From: Symsagittifera roscoffensis
Lineage: Eukaryota; Xenacoelomorpha; Acoela; Convolutidae
NCBI RefSeq assembly: GCF_963678635.1
Contig: NC_087069.1
Span: 35,751,959 to 35,815,958, forward strand
Length of the DNA stretch: 64,000 nt
Direction: 5' to 3'
The position numbers and the translations under genes are program-made. Of this stretch, positions 22,242-33,700 are shown one piece after another; the first letter of the stretch is position 1, and every line of letters starts with the position of its first letter. The notes beneath the pieces were generated by a model that was given only the letters and a program-made list of their open reading frames with translations, made no database searches and was not told the origin of the DNA.

Positions 22242-23069
22242 TCAAAAATGTTTATCCGAAATTTTGCGAAACAAGAGAACAACTCGTGTAATTTCTACAG
22301 ACACAAAAGTATTTTTTTCAGCTGTAGTATCCCTTAGTTCTATTTTTATGCTGTGGAAAGAGTTTTTAAATAATTTTCTAAAATTGTAGATTTGTGAAGA
22401 ATTGATAATTCATGTACTGTCCTGTAGATCTTATGTCTCAACTTTTTACTTTGGAAATTGAAGGAATACAACGCAGTAAAGGAGTTTCTGTATCGCCTAC
22501 TATAGTATATTTTATAATATCAATAGAAATCATTAGGGAATGTATTCTTATAATGTCGTAAGAATACTGTGGATAATGGGGTCCTTTTCTTTTCATTATA
22601 ACACCTGTCTGATTTTGTTCTAAATCACAACCAAAATTGTGACTCAAATCAGCACTTTGAATTATAAACACAGATTGATCCTCATTTAAATGAAAGTCAA
22701 TTTTTTGTGTAATCTTATCTACTGATACATCAATTCCGTTGTATTCATATTTTTGTGCACCTATACATTCTCGAACTTTGTCGTTCATGGCTACAACTAT
22801 ATCAACAATACTTGTATACAATCCAGGTTCAATATGCATCGGTTGAATCTTTCTTTTTTCCTCAGGACTTTCTCGTCCACCTATGAAAGTAAACTTTCCC
22901 TCTGTAACTTGTTGGTACAATGAAGGGTACGATATTTCTGAAATAGCATCTCCCATTCTCGTTTTAGATGTATTTCTTCCGGTAGTAAATTTGTAAAGGA
23001 ACTAAGACTACTATTCGGATAATAATAAAAAGAGGTATTAGAAACTAGCTCAACAGTAAAAGATTCCAT
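22242..23069 (-). pseudogene. Minor capsid (penton-like) protein, duplicate 2
   Basis: ATG at 23,069 (MESFTVELVSNTSF), with the full 5' end that duplicate 1 lacks. A frameshift near 22,950 separates the first about 40 codons from the 172-codon main block (22,438-22,956). A stop at 22,438 and further breaks follow in the C-terminal part. Same family motifs as duplicate 1. Confidence 0.85.
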
Positions 23070-23112
23070 GACAACTGATCGATAGAAATTCAATTTAAAA
23101 AATGACTTACCT

Positions 23113-23752
23113 TTAATCTGAACATTTTCTCAGCTCTTTTTCATGAAATTTTCGCTGAGTTTTTTCGTTTTCCAGATCTTTGATGATGTATGCGGCAGGT
23201 TTTTTTGTAGATATTGCAGCTTTTGCAGCTTTTGTTTCACTCATTGTTGGGTAAACTTCAATGTCTTTCTCCTTGCAAAATTTTTTAAAAGTTCCCCCAT
23301 ATTCTGTTTCTTTATCAACCCAAAATTTTTCAGGAGTGTTTTTTCGAGAAATCATTTTTCTGAAAGCTTGTAAAGTGTCTTTGGCATACTTTGTTTTCAT
23401 TGTTTGGACTCTGACAAATCTCGAAAAAAATACAAACAGCAACTAATAAATACTTGACTCCATTGTTTTGACTGACTAACTTGTCTACAAAAGCCAAGTC
23501 CATACACCAGATTTCATTGATATAATAAGAAAAAGCTTGAAGTCTTCGGAAACAACTGATTGGTGGACCAAATTGAGTATACGATGTCTTGGTTTGTAAA
23601 AACTTTTCGACTTTCTTTTTTGATAAGCCACTCGTTTCTCTCAAGTTTTGAATAAAACCGTACGCAGCTCTACCCCTAGAATACAATCTGTTTCGTTTTA
23701 TCTTTTCAGAATTTGAAAGAGATCCAAGTTCCTCTATCTTTTGCTCTGGCAT
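23113..23752 (-). pseudogene. Retroviral-type integrase (rve), internally deleted (Polinton A)
   Basis: ATG at 23,752. The N-terminal helix-turn-helix-like part (GLSKKKVEKFLQTKTSY), the first catalytic Asp (EIWCMDLAFVDKL) and the second (FWVDKETEYGG) are present, with a frame change near 23,410. After PTMSETKAA the sequence jumps to ISTKKPAAYIIKDL, missing about 100 codons that in B hold the catalytic Glu region (AFAERAIQSL) and most of the C-terminal domain. The junction shows a direct repeat aaagctgca. Cannot be catalytically active. Confidence 0.85.
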
Positions 23753-24105
23753 TCTTGTTGATAACAAGTTTAGGAGGAAGTTGTGTTGCTTCCAAAATAG
23801 TAAAGTAAATATCTGCAAAATCGATGTTTTTTCGCTTCACTGCACACACAAAGTCTACAAAAGATTCTTTTGTATCTCGATTACCTAAAATAATTTTGTC
23901 TGGCTGGTTGAGTTTAATTCTGAGAGAATTCAAAATTAAATCAATAATGTGCTTATTGTTGTTTGTTTTCAACTTCGCATTTACAACACTGTGAACAGAA
24001 TCAAAATTTTTTGGTACAATCTCTTTTTCTTGCTTTTGTTCCAATTTTCGTTTTCTTGGAAATGTACTTTGTGATTGAGTACGGAATTAAAACAAATGGT
24101 TCTAT
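23706..24105 (-). pseudogene. Conserved Polinton protein of unknown function (upstream of integrase)
   Basis: Homologue of 46,073-46,483. The open part (23,706-24,044) carries the motifs IDLILNS, NRDTKESFVDFVCAVKRKN, DIYFTILEATQLPPKLV and a basic RAKDRGTW end. It overlaps the integrase start by 47 bases, as in B. Initiation is damaged by a frameshift and loss of the ATG. I recall this family next to integrase in other Polintons but know no function. Confidence 0.6.
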
Positions 24106-24124
24106 ACTATGTGAATTGTTTAAT

Positions 24125-24320
24125 GACAAAAACGGTGATGATAGATATCAATTGTAACCCTTTAGTTGAACTTAAAATAATTCCTCTTTTGTGTAGAAGA
24201 GTTCTATATTGTGTTATTTCTGCAATTTTTTTCAATATTTAACAACATCTTCTTTCCGAAGATCTCCAAACTCTCCTCTTGATAGGTTTACTAAACACTC
24301 GCTCAGAAAATGAATGAAAT
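24125..24320 (-). pseudogene. FLSECL-motif small basic protein (Polinton A)
   Basis: Counterpart of 45,850-46,071. It retains HFLSECLVNLSRGEF and a following basic helix before stops. A short conserved Polinton gene lying between the ATPase and the next ORF; function unknown. Confidence 0.45.
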
Positions 24321-25056
24321 CTTTTGAGCAATTGAGAATGAAATGTTTTCGAAGCCTTAGGGAGAATTTTTGAAATCTTGGGAAAAGAGAGACGTATTGT
24401 GTACTCATAGTCCAAAAAACTTTGTCTCTATTCCAGCTGGTAAGAAAATATTTGTTGGAAATGAGCCACTATTAGACCAATACCTTAGTGAATCAATTGT
24501 TTTTGGGGTAAAGCAATAAGTAAAGGACCATAGGGAACGGATGTTGCATCTTGACACCACTCTTTCAATTGAGATCCTAGACCTAGTTGTTGACTTAATG
24601 TATTGATTTGTAAAAGATCCCTCGGCGACATGAAGAAGAGTATGTGTGTATTTTGTAAATCTACACCTCTTCCTAAGTTTCTTTGATGAAATTACTTGTG
24701 TTTGATGTATATTGTATTCAGTCCCCTGTGTCTCCCAGCAGTGGCAATTTTTACAAATTGTTTGGAGTTTGAAATTTTTTCACAAGAATCATCAATTATA
24801 AGCAAATACTCAGTTCTGTTATTGGGAAGATTTTCAATCAAGTCAAAATCTACTCCTTGGATAAACTTAAGGCTTTTTCTTTGCATTTGACTATAAAGAG
24901 GTTGATAATGATAATAAAATCAAAAAAAATTTTGTCGAATGTTGGTTGAAAAGTACCAATTTTCAACCAATCAAAAATAAGATGAGACTTTCCAGATCCA
25001 CTTGGTCGAACTAGGGAAATAAAAATTCGTTCTTTGGTAGATATTATTTTATTCAT
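24321..25056 (-). pseudogene. Genome-packaging ATPase (FtsK/HerA-like), broken (Polinton A)
   Basis: Homologue of 45,124-45,840. From the ATG at 25,056 the Walker A region reads RPSGSGKS (B has GPSGSGKS). A frameshift follows near 24,890; the Walker B block (EYLLIIDDSCE) and ATAGRHRGLNTIYIKH are in the next frame (24,692-24,886), then a stop. In Polintons and related viruses this ATPase is predicted to pump DNA into the capsid. Confidence 0.8.
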
Positions 25057-25314
25057 AGCTCTGGAGAAGGTAGAACATAACCGACCTCACTTGATAAGAT
25101 AGCTACCCAAATTGTTGTTTCTTTACATGTTGTGATAATATAATTCGAACGATTGCACATACTAGCATCAAAACTATAACAAAAAATTGGCACAAAAAAA
25201 CTAAAAGAGATCTATTACACGTACGTCTAAATAATTTCCATGATTTTCGTTCATGAATTTCTTCATCAAAAACAAAATTTCTAAATTTACTTGCTTTTCA
25301 CATTGATCGACCAT
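25053..25314 (-). pseudogene. Small membrane protein overlapping ATPase start (Polinton A)
   Basis: Counterpart of 44,864-45,127. ATG at 25,314 (MVDQCEKQVNL), then frameshifts and stops through the two hydrophobic segments. Its stop overlaps the ATPase start as ATGA, exactly as in B. Confidence 0.55.
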
Positions 25315-25392
25315 CTTAACTCTAAGAACAAAAAGTTGACAATGAAAAATAATTAAAGTTTGAAAATGGTAGTACATTAAGATTATTATAAT

Positions 25393-25852
25393 TTACATTT
25401 TGTTAAAAAAACATCGAGTCCATGTTCCGTATGCAAATGCTTTTCTTTCTGCACAGTGAATAGTTTTTGCATGACGAAATGTGTAGTTGCTACACCTCCA
25501 ATCATATTCTTCATCTTTGAATATCAAAAACTGAACTTTAGGGCAAGCGTAGTCATCCAAAATAATAATCTTTGTTTCAAAAAGTTCTGACAGAATCTTA
25601 CATTTTTCATAATCTTTTGCAAAAAATTCCGCTTCTGTGATTTCTAGGTTTTTCAAGTTCAGTATATTTTTCGTAACCACTGCTCCAATTGATTCTATGA
25701 AGATGCTTTGTACACCAAGAAGATTGCGATGTTGGTTTGAATTTTTTGGGAGGAAGAAAGGAATATCCTACAGTTTGTCCATTCTTATAAACTCCTAACT
25801 TTTTCACTATATTGTTTTCAATTTATTCAATATCCAAAACAATTAGAATCAT
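25393..25852 (-). pseudogene. Exonuclease-like conserved Polinton protein (Polinton A)
   Basis: Two overlapping frames cover it: the N-terminal part with VLDIE then a stop, GVYKNGQTVGYSFLPPKKF and WCTKHLHRINW; and the C-terminal part with FFAKDYEKCKIL, LDDYACPKVQ and HCAERKAFAYGTW. A frameshift lies near 25,650. See 44,311-44,782 for interpretation. Confidence 0.6.
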
Positions 25853-25893
25853 TCTGTTAACTGTTTTCTCTGGAATTTTTTTGTTTAAAATGA

Positions 25894-26305
25894 TTAACAA
25901 TCAAACAATGCATATACTGATGAAGGAAAAGTTTTAACTTATTAACAGAAAATAATCCAGTCAAGGGACCAAGAAAGCATGAACTGGGAAGACAAGGGTC
26001 AACATAAAAAAACCCAGGACCTTTTTTGTAGTAGATTTCACAGATCAAGCTGAGTCATGTAGAATTGCATTCTAAACATTTTGGAGTTTGCAAAAACAAT
26101 CCATACAGGGATTAACGTATCCACTTAGTCCTCCAAAAGGAAACTTTTGGTATTTTTCTTTTAAGTTTATGTCAGTTTCTAAAACAATTCAGGTACAAAG
26201 AAATAAATTTTTTCTTTTTGCATTTGATGAGAAATCTTGCTTAATAATCTTAAAAATTCTTAGAATTTCATTAAAATTCTGTACGTTCAGTTTCTACAGT
26301 GCAGT
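25894..26305 (-). pseudogene. GPG/HD-motif Polinton protein of unknown function (Polinton A)
   Basis: Counterpart of 43,868-44,270. Retained pieces include YKKGPGFFY and PSSCFLGPLTGL; the initiator ATG is lost and several stops interrupt it. See the B copy. Confidence 0.5.
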
Positions 26306-26696
26306 CGTCAATAATGATACAAGATTGTTTGAAGGTCTCTACATAATCTATAAATGAGGGAGCATATCGAGTAATTTATCATATTCTTCTCTGTGTAGTT
26401 GTAAAGATTGATTATTTTTCCATTGATTTCCACTTCTATGATATTCTACAAGTTCTATTTTTTGGTATCAGATCGGTATCCTATGTGAATGTTCCTTCTA
26501 CAATTATGCAGAGTGCACTCAAAATGTGATATTTACGAGTCTACGTCCAAATTCTGCAAGTTTGATAAATTTTGAGATTCTATAATTGTTAGTGAAATTT
26601 TTCTATGAATTTTTCTTCTTGTACAGTATGAGAAAATCCCAGTTTATTGCGAAGTTTTAAGGTTAAATTTTTTGAAAAACCAATATTCCAACTCAT
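26290..26696 (-). pseudogene. Conserved Polinton protein of unknown function (Polinton A copy of 43,463 gene)
   Basis: ATG at 26,696 (MSWNIGFSKNL) matches the start of the B gene; a conserved ending with IIIDDCTVE is visible near 26,310. Numerous stops between. No domain recognised. Confidence 0.5.
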
Positions 26697-26749
26697 ACTG
26701 TTCAACACCAATACTAAATGAAAGATGATTTTGAGGATAAAGAGTTAAA

Positions 26750-27306
26750 TTACAAGACAAAAAACATAAATAACACAATTTTTTGAACATTACAGCTCTC
26801 AACAAACAAAAATTCTCCCAAAATTTGAAACAGTTCTTTGAATTCGATCAAAGTATAGTTGACATAGGTAATTTGTTTCATTGCTTTATTCTCTTTTGCG
26901 GTGAATATTTGAATCTGAATGTATGGAGGTTTGTTAACATTGTACTTCTTAATCGTGACAGAAACTTTGTAAGTTGCTATGTCAAACACTTTGTTGCAGT
27001 TGGCAAGCTCCTGATCCATAGTTGACTCCTTGTCAGAAGTGAGTTCCAAATAAGAACGAGTCCAAGAATTTCAGCATCGTGAATAACAGTATTTCTAATT
27101 GCCAAGTTTGCTTCTCCTCTTTTTTCACCAAGATAGACTCGTTGTCTTTTTTCGAGTTGTCCCAACTCATTTTTCTTGATTAGTTGAAAGTAGGGTTCAA
27201 AATAAAATTTTCCTGTAGGATTTTTGGGACCAAGCAAATCTAAAATTCTTGTTTGATTTTTTGAGAATTCAATATAATTGGGACTAGTGTCTTTTCTTGA
27301 GTACAT
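26750..27306 (-). pseudogene. Possible PC4-like protein (Polinton A), one frameshift
   Basis: Starts MYSRKDTSPNYIEFSKNQ at 27,306; the region around YLGEKRGEANLAIRNTVIHD is in the first frame. The second frame (26,750-27,049) carries the C-terminal half with SVTIKKYNVNKPPYIQIQIF and YTLIEFKELFQILGEF. One frame change lies near 27,040. The strand-strand-helix pattern of the C-terminal half faintly resembles PC4. This copy is more complete than B, which has lost an internal segment. Confidence 0.55.
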
Positions 27307-27525
27307 TTTTCAATAGCAGAACAGACTGATTAGATGAACAGAATTGAGAGAAATGATTTTGAGATTTAATGAAATTGGAAGTAAACAATATGAGTCATTC
27401 ACTTAACCAAAAAAGGAAATAGAACTATTATTGGAATTTTTGAGTGAAATTTCCAAAAATGGAATTGTGTAGGTGTTAGCGTTCCTAAATAAATCCACAA
27501 CTCTCAGCAAAAATCATTGTTCCAG

Positions 27526-28111
27526 ATGGCTGCAGCTATATGTCAAGCTCTTTTCAGCTTTTATTTAGATTATTGTCAAAAATTGCTATTTATTTTTACG
27601 AAAAATATATTATAACCAAAAACTTTTTGTCTCTACCCACAATTCTTATTGTTCTTTGGAGAATTGTAATATCTACATACTTCTGATTGGTTCATCTTTC
27701 GATCAAATTCTACAACTATTGGGTAATTTTCATTTCACATATCAAATTATCGATTGTCTTTACACTCTGTACAATACAGACAGATTTTATTCGAATGTTA
27801 TTTCATCAACTGGCGAATATTTCAATCAACTTGACCGCGCTGTTCATTACAATATGAAATGAAAAGGAGCTGAAAAAATGTCAAGTGTTGCAAAGAAAAG
27901 GTTGTTTACGCTAAAAATTCAAACGTCACTATTTATGTTCTAACAGAAACTAGCTTCCACCCAAACTATTGGTTTAGCTTTCCTAGAAAGAGTTCGTAAA
28001 GTACAAAACTCAAAATATGAACATGATTTTTGAAAAGTATTTGACTGTTTTATTGATGATTATGGATTTGTAAATAGTAATCATATCAATTTTTTAATAA
28101 AAAACTTTTGA
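27526..28111 (+). pseudogene. Oppositely oriented Polinton gene of unknown function (A copy)
   Basis: Counterpart of 42,044-42,638, and like it oriented opposite to its neighbours. ATG at 27,526 (MAAAICQALFSFY). An open middle part (27,656-27,862) has CNIYILLIGSSFDQILQLL and FHFTYQIIDCLYTLY; the tail has TQTIGLAFLERVRK and FDCFIDDYGFVNS. Conservation in both elements shows a real gene, but I recognise no domain. Confidence 0.6.
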
Positions 28112-28289
28112 TAATCCATCTATTTTCTCTCATTTGTTTACGAAATTACCAAACATTTCAAAGAAGAAAAAACTCACCGTTGTCAAAAAATTAATTTGCA
28201 AAAAGTTTTTAAACATGTAAGAAATATGTAATATTTCTTTTGATTTTCAGGAAGTTGTAAAAAAAGTTTCAATTTGCTTAACCAATTGT

Positions 28290-28545
28290 AAAAACTATTC
28301 AATTTTTTTGGCAAAATTCGAAAAGTGTATCATATTTTTTGACAAAATGCGAAAAATGTTTCAAATTTTTTTGACAAGACGCGAAAAGTGTTTTTTTTTT
28401 TTAAAAGATGCAAAAAGTGTTTCACTTTTTTACTACAAACTCGAAAACTGGTTCACTTTTGTCGACAAAATGCTAAAAGTGTTTAACTTTTTTCGATAAA
28501 ATGCGAAAAGTGATTCAACTTTTTTGTCAGGATGCGAAAACCATT
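28290..28545. repeat. About 36-bp imperfect tandem repeat (Polinton A)
   Basis: Roughly seven copies of a unit like gacaaaatgcgaaaagtgtt followed by tcaactttttt. It lies between convergent genes, the same place where B has its own short-repeat tract (41,340-41,990). Confidence 0.6.
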
Positions 28546-28780
28546 TGGTAACTTTTTACTTGGGTACAATTTTTCTAGTGTTTTTTCCGAGAAAGTGTGC
28601 AAAAATTTTTCGGATTTCTTAACATATGTGCGAGTTCGGAGCACTATGTTAAGTTCTAATTGTTTTTCAATGGTTTTTCCTGAACCTCTCATCTATTCTC
28701 ATAATTAAAATGAAATTGAATATAATAATTAATTACAGAAAACGAAGTCAATACCAAACAACAATTATTTACCAAAACAT

Positions 28781-29277
28781 TTAATCAAAGAGCTGTCGAG
28801 CAGCAGAAAAGTTCTGGAGAATCTCTATAGTACGCAGAGCTGGACGGGGTTCCATTGCTGGTGGTTGTTGTGGAAAAGTGTTTTGAGGCGTCATTGTTTC
28901 TGAGAAACCCTCAAATTCATCTATTGTGATGGGGTTTTTGGCTGATCCTGCTTCCTCCCATGGAAAGAGGAAGTCGTCGACTGCTTTAGATACAAATCTT
29001 GAGTCAGGAATCTCGGGGTAGTTCATTCCCACATGATCAGAAAAATCCTCCATCATTTGCATTGTTCCGAGTTGGTTCTCTGTGATGGGAAATTGCATCA
29101 TATGATGTTAGTTGGAATACCTTCGCATCACTTCCACCATGTGCCAGATTTGGATTGGGACGTCCATTCGGGCCAGAAAAACTCCAGAGACTGTTTCCAG
29201 AGCATTTGAATTTGTATTAGATCAGGCGAAATTTCTACAGAGTACATGAGATTGCTGTTTTGCACTGAGAAGATCAT
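28781..29277 (-). pseudogene. Acidic conserved Polinton protein (A copy)
   Basis: Counterpart of 40,731-41,219. ATG at 29,277 (MIFSVQNSNLMYSVE); a frame change and stop near 29,110 separate the N-terminal part from the open 106-codon C-terminal block, which holds MMEDFSDHVGMNYPEIPDSR, FLFPWEEAG, EGFSETMTP and the ending SAARQLFD. Function unknown. Confidence 0.6.
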
Positions 29278-29464
29278 TTTGAGCAACACACTGAGTTTAG
29301 GAGTAAAAACAAGAAAGAATTGAGAGAGGGGTAGCTGACGGAAGATAGTTAAAATTAAGGTATTTAGAGCTGGGACAGGAGGTAGTTGACTTCAGTTAAG
29401 TTGAAAATAAAATGATTTTTAGTTAGGAGTTAGGGGTACCTTCAACTCGAATGTATGGGTTTGA

Positions 29465-29640
29465 CCAATCAGAAATGATTTTCCTTATTTGGATTGTAGT
29501 CGTGTTCAATCAGATTTCAGCTTCCTTTTACGGCATTCTTGGATAAAAGTCGTGTCCAATCGAAAACAAAGATCCATTTTGGGTATTGCCGTTTCCAATC
29601 AATTTTGTTTTAGTTGTCGTATCCAATCAGAGAAATTTTT
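29465..29640 (-). promoter_or_regulatory. CCAAT-box cluster (Polinton A)
   Basis: Five (t/c)caatc motifs about 30-45 bp apart, equivalent to the GATTGG cluster at 40,377-40,545 in B. Located between the tiny membrane gene and the acidic-protein gene. NF-Y binding is an inference from the motif. Confidence 0.5.
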
Positions 29641-29644
29641 TCTT

Positions 29645-29800
29645 TTAAGGACTAAAGTCTTCCAAATAAAAAAAAACATACACAAAAGCAATTGCAAATA
29701 TGAATGACCAAAAGATGTTTGCAATAAAAATAAGAAATATTGCTGATATAAGTAACAAAAGAAAAAACATTAATAAAAATAACATCTCTTTTTTTATCAT
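29645..29800 (-). CDS. Tiny two-helix membrane protein (Polinton A)
   Basis: I choose the ATG at 29,800 (MIKKEMLFLLMFFLLLL) because it aligns with the B start at 40,207; the upstream in-frame extension belongs to the previous gene's tail. 51 residues, almost entirely two hydrophobic segments separated by ANIFWS and ending FYLEDFSP. Intact in both elements despite decay of nearly every neighbour. Likely a membrane protein; role unknown. Confidence 0.6.
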   Translation of the reverse strand: MIKKEMLFLLMFFLLLLISAIFLIFIANIFWSFIFAIAFVYVFFYLEDFSP

Positions 29801-29805
29801 TTTAA

Positions 29806-30348
29806 TTGAATTTTTGTATGTAATCAATGAGAAATTGCTGATTTTTAAGTAGATAGTCAAGTTCTTTAATTTTTATGTAAATTTAAGAGGATAACTCAAA
29901 GATAACTCCATCAAACCTCTGGAGATCTCATTCCAAACCGAGTCAAGCAGGTTTTTGAACTTTGAAAATCCTTAGAGAAATGAAAGACTTTTGCTGGGGA
30001 GTTTTTACATTTTTAGATATTGGATAGGGGATAAAAAGAGTTTTTGATATATTATCGTACGACCCTTTGATTAATTTCAAATTCTCGAGAATAAACAAAA
30101 ATTCTTTCCTTGTGAGGTGTAATTCAGCCGTAAGTTTAAAACTTTGATACACAATATGTGAATCGAAAGTAAACTCTTTGATTGAGTAAGTTTCTCTGAA
30201 GAGACTTTTACTCAGTCGGATAACTCTATTTTGTACAATAAAGACGTCCAAAAAAGTATGAAAAAAGTAAGAGTCAACATCTATTTCATCAATAAGAAAA
30301 TCAATTGGAATTTGTTCCTTTTTCTTGTAAAGTAACTCGAGTAAGCTC
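29806..30348 (-). pseudogene. Conserved Polinton protein next to polymerase (A copy)
   Basis: Counterpart of 39,622-40,201. The open part from 30,251 reads MDVFIVQNRVIRLSKSLFR and contains FTFDSHIVYQSFKLTAELHL and FILENLKLIKGSYDN. Upstream coding continues but the initiator ATG of B is replaced by ATC. The tail is frameshifted. Unknown function. Confidence 0.55.
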
Positions 30349-30612
30349 AGTGTTTTTTGATAGATTTTTTTTCAAAAAATGATTAAAGTTTTTTTAAAAA
30401 AAAACAGTTCACTTTTAGAAAATGCTGGATTCTGATTGGTTGATTTCCAACAAACAGTGTTACAAAAAAACACTCAATTCTGATTGGTTAATTTTCTCTA
30501 AGGAAAAAAAATAAAACTCATTTTAGTCTGATTTTCTTTAAGGTTTAGAGCAATCGCTCTATATTTTGTATAACTACTTGAAACTATTTTCAATTTTTTT
30601 CAAGAATTCAAA

Positions 30613-30722
30613 GTAAGTATGAAGAAACGAATATTTTTGGGACTTTTCAAATCTCACAATTTTTTAGATGCCATATACTTTTATTCAATTTTGCTACCAG
30701 CTAAATCTCCCACTTTTTTCAG
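30613..30722 (+). other. 5' UTR intron abutting the polymerase start codon (Polinton A)
   Basis: Donor gtaagtat and acceptor ttttttcag; the base after AG is the A of the polymerase ATG. An equivalent 72-base intron lies at the same place in B (39,108-39,179). Confidence 0.6.
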
Positions 30723-33700
30723 ATGGCTTCACTCAACAGGAATGAGAAAGTGAAATGTCAGGACTGCGACAAAGAGTACAGGATGTCCGATGCGGATCGA
30801 CATCAAAAAATATGTGCTAAAGAGTTATTTTTTGTCCTGAATGTAAGTATTCCACTTACAATCAACAAGAAATAAACTATCATATGGCCAAGAAGCATGC
30901 ACCTTCAAGTTCAAATCAATCAGCCGTTTGTTCGTCTTGCGAAAAAGAATTTTCGAGTTACTACTCTCTCAAACAACATCGGAGAAAAGAACATGGGGCG
31001 AAACAACGAAATCCAACTGAAACGGTGGCAGACTTGAACAAGACTGTGGAGGAGGAAGGGGAAGATGAAGAGAAACTCAAAGAGGAGTTGAGTGCTTGTA
31101 AACTTTTCCTGGTGGACACTGGGATGGAAAATGGGAGGCATAAGTAATTTAACTTTCAAATGTCAAAGTTAGATACCAAGATTACCAACGAGAAGCTTGA
31201 AGAAGTCTTCAACAAGCTGGATTTTGCTGCAAAAATCAATTTTGCTCTTGTATTTGTTCTCCGTAATGTCGAAACGGGAGAATATCGGTATTCTTATGCA
31301 CACGAAAACAATACTTTGTTCGAAAAATTGCATTTACTGTGTACGAAAGCGGATTTGATTACAATCCCGGGAAAAGTTGAAAAGTTTGATATCGTGGAGC
31401 AATGCATACAAGAACGTCAGAACACAAAGTGGAGGTTCAAGTTGATCACAAATGTCACTATTTTTGCTGCACTACTGAAAAACATCCCAATGGGATGTCC
31501 AGACTATGTCTTGCCCGAACCCTTTTTGCGACATACGCAAGTAAACTTTCTTTTATCGGACAAAGATAAATAACCATACAAAGATTTTCTTTGTCTTTTC
31601 CGTGCGTTAACAATGTATTTGCATGGCCATAGTAACCTCGATGTTCATACATCTCAGCTGTTAACAGAGTTGATATCAAAATTTGGATACGATCCGAAGA
31701 ATTTTCGTGGAATGTCAATCAATGATTTACATCTTTTAGAGGGAATAGTTGAACGAAACATATTCATTTACGATTTTGACGTTCAAGAAGGAGAATATGT
31801 TGGAGAATTAGCGAGGCGAAGTATTGGAAATTTTGAAAAAACCGTAAAATTGCTAAGATTCAATAACCATATCATTCACATGAATGATATTGATTCCTTC
31901 TTCAAGTGTTTTCGATGTCCTAGCTGTGACTGTTTCTTCAACAGATCAGACAACTTCAACAGACATCTTCTAACGTGTAAAAATAGAGTGCGACATATTT
32001 ATCCCAAAAGGCGTGCAAAAATTACGGGAAACAATATTCGAGAAATTGGATGGCTTCAGCATTCCCTACACTGAAGATCAGAAATCGTTTTGTAATGTTG
32101 CAATTTTTGACTTCGAATCGATTTGTGTTCCCACAGAAGAATTGAAAGCGACCGCAACAACTACTTGGATTCGAAAACATTTCCCTATTTCCGTCTCAAT
32201 ATCTTCAAATCTGCAAGATTCTCCAATTTTCTTGTGTGAAAAAGATCCAGAGCTGTGAGAAAAGAATAGTTGCTTTCGTTTCCAGCTTGGGACTTCTGGC
32301 TAAAAAAAAGTAAACTACAAATGAGAACCAAATTTTAAGAAATCGAAAACACTGTCAATGATCGAGTCAAAAAGATCTTTGATAAACTCAATGCTAGAAC
32401 TTTAACTAAAAGACTAGAATCCTTCGATAATGAAGATGAATGTGTTGAGGATGGCGACGAAGATGACATGTCGTCACAATTCTTAAGAAATCAAAAAAAA
32501 TCAGCTGATCGACTTGAAACAGCATTTAGAGAGCTATGTTAATACCTTACCGGTGTTCGGCTTCAATAGCGGAAGATACGATCTGAACCTTATCAAATCT
32601 TAATTGATTCCATACCTTATATGTGATAGAGAAATCGAACCAACAATCGTTAAAAAGCAAATGATTTCATATCATTCAAACTTCAAGATGTTCAGTGTTT
32701 GGACATAATGAAATCTCTTGGAGGGGCGAAAACATTGGATTGTTTCTGAAAGCATATAAAGCAAGTGAAACCAAAGGTTTTTTCCCTTACAAACCGTTTG
32801 ACTGTCCAGACAAGCTTGATTGTACGGAATTGCCTCCATATGAAGCGTTTTTCAGCAAACTGAGAAATCACAACCCTCTCGAGAAAGATTTCAACGATTA
32901 CCAAAAACTGGTTAATGGAGGACTTGATCAAAAAAGTGCGCTGAAAAAGTTACGTATTCAATCAGTTCCACCAACAGTTTTTGAAAATTACTCTTTTTTG
33001 AAAAACATCTGGGAACAACACAGCATGATTATTTTCAAAGACTTTTTACGATGGTACAACAACAAAGATGTTGTTCCTACTCTTGAAATTATGTAAAAAA
33101 TGATAGAGTTTTACCGTGATAAGGGCATTGACATGCTGAAACAGGGATCCACGCTTCCAAGTATTGCAAATATCTGCTTACACAAGTCAACAAATCACAA
33201 ATTTTACCCATTCTTTGAAAGAGATAAGGATTTATGCGAGAAAAATAGAGAAGACATGACTGGTGGTTCATCAATAGTTTTTACGGGAAAAGCTGTTGTC
33301 GATCAAAGTTAATTCGTCAAATATTTGTAAGACAGTAATTGGAATTGACGCTAGCCAATTATGTTCATTCTCGATGTGTCAAGAGATGTCAACCGGCTTT
33401 TTCACAAGATAGGAGTATGACTCTGAAACTGATCGTTTTAAAGCTAAAAGTTACAGAACAAGAAATTTCGAGAACATGGTTATGTCCTTCTATTAAGAAT
33501 TGATACCAGAGTGTAAAATTCAGAGTTTTTACACAACCGGAAAGCAGAAGAAAATTGACTGTTTTCATGTAGATGGTTACCGCAATCACTGTAAAACAGT
33601 ATTTGAAGCTATGGGTTGCTACTATCATTTCTGCTCATGCCAAGAAACCCATCCATCGTTGTCAGAACAAGATATTGAAAGGGGAAATAAGAAGCGAAAA

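Larger units (their letters stand above)
20294..23057. repeat. 2.76-kb tandem duplication, copy 2
   Basis: Second copy of the capsid module, offset 2,764-2,765 bp from copy 1. It keeps the 298-codon open part of the major capsid gene and the normal upstream junction with the integrase, and so contains the original 5' end of the minor capsid gene. Confidence 0.9.
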
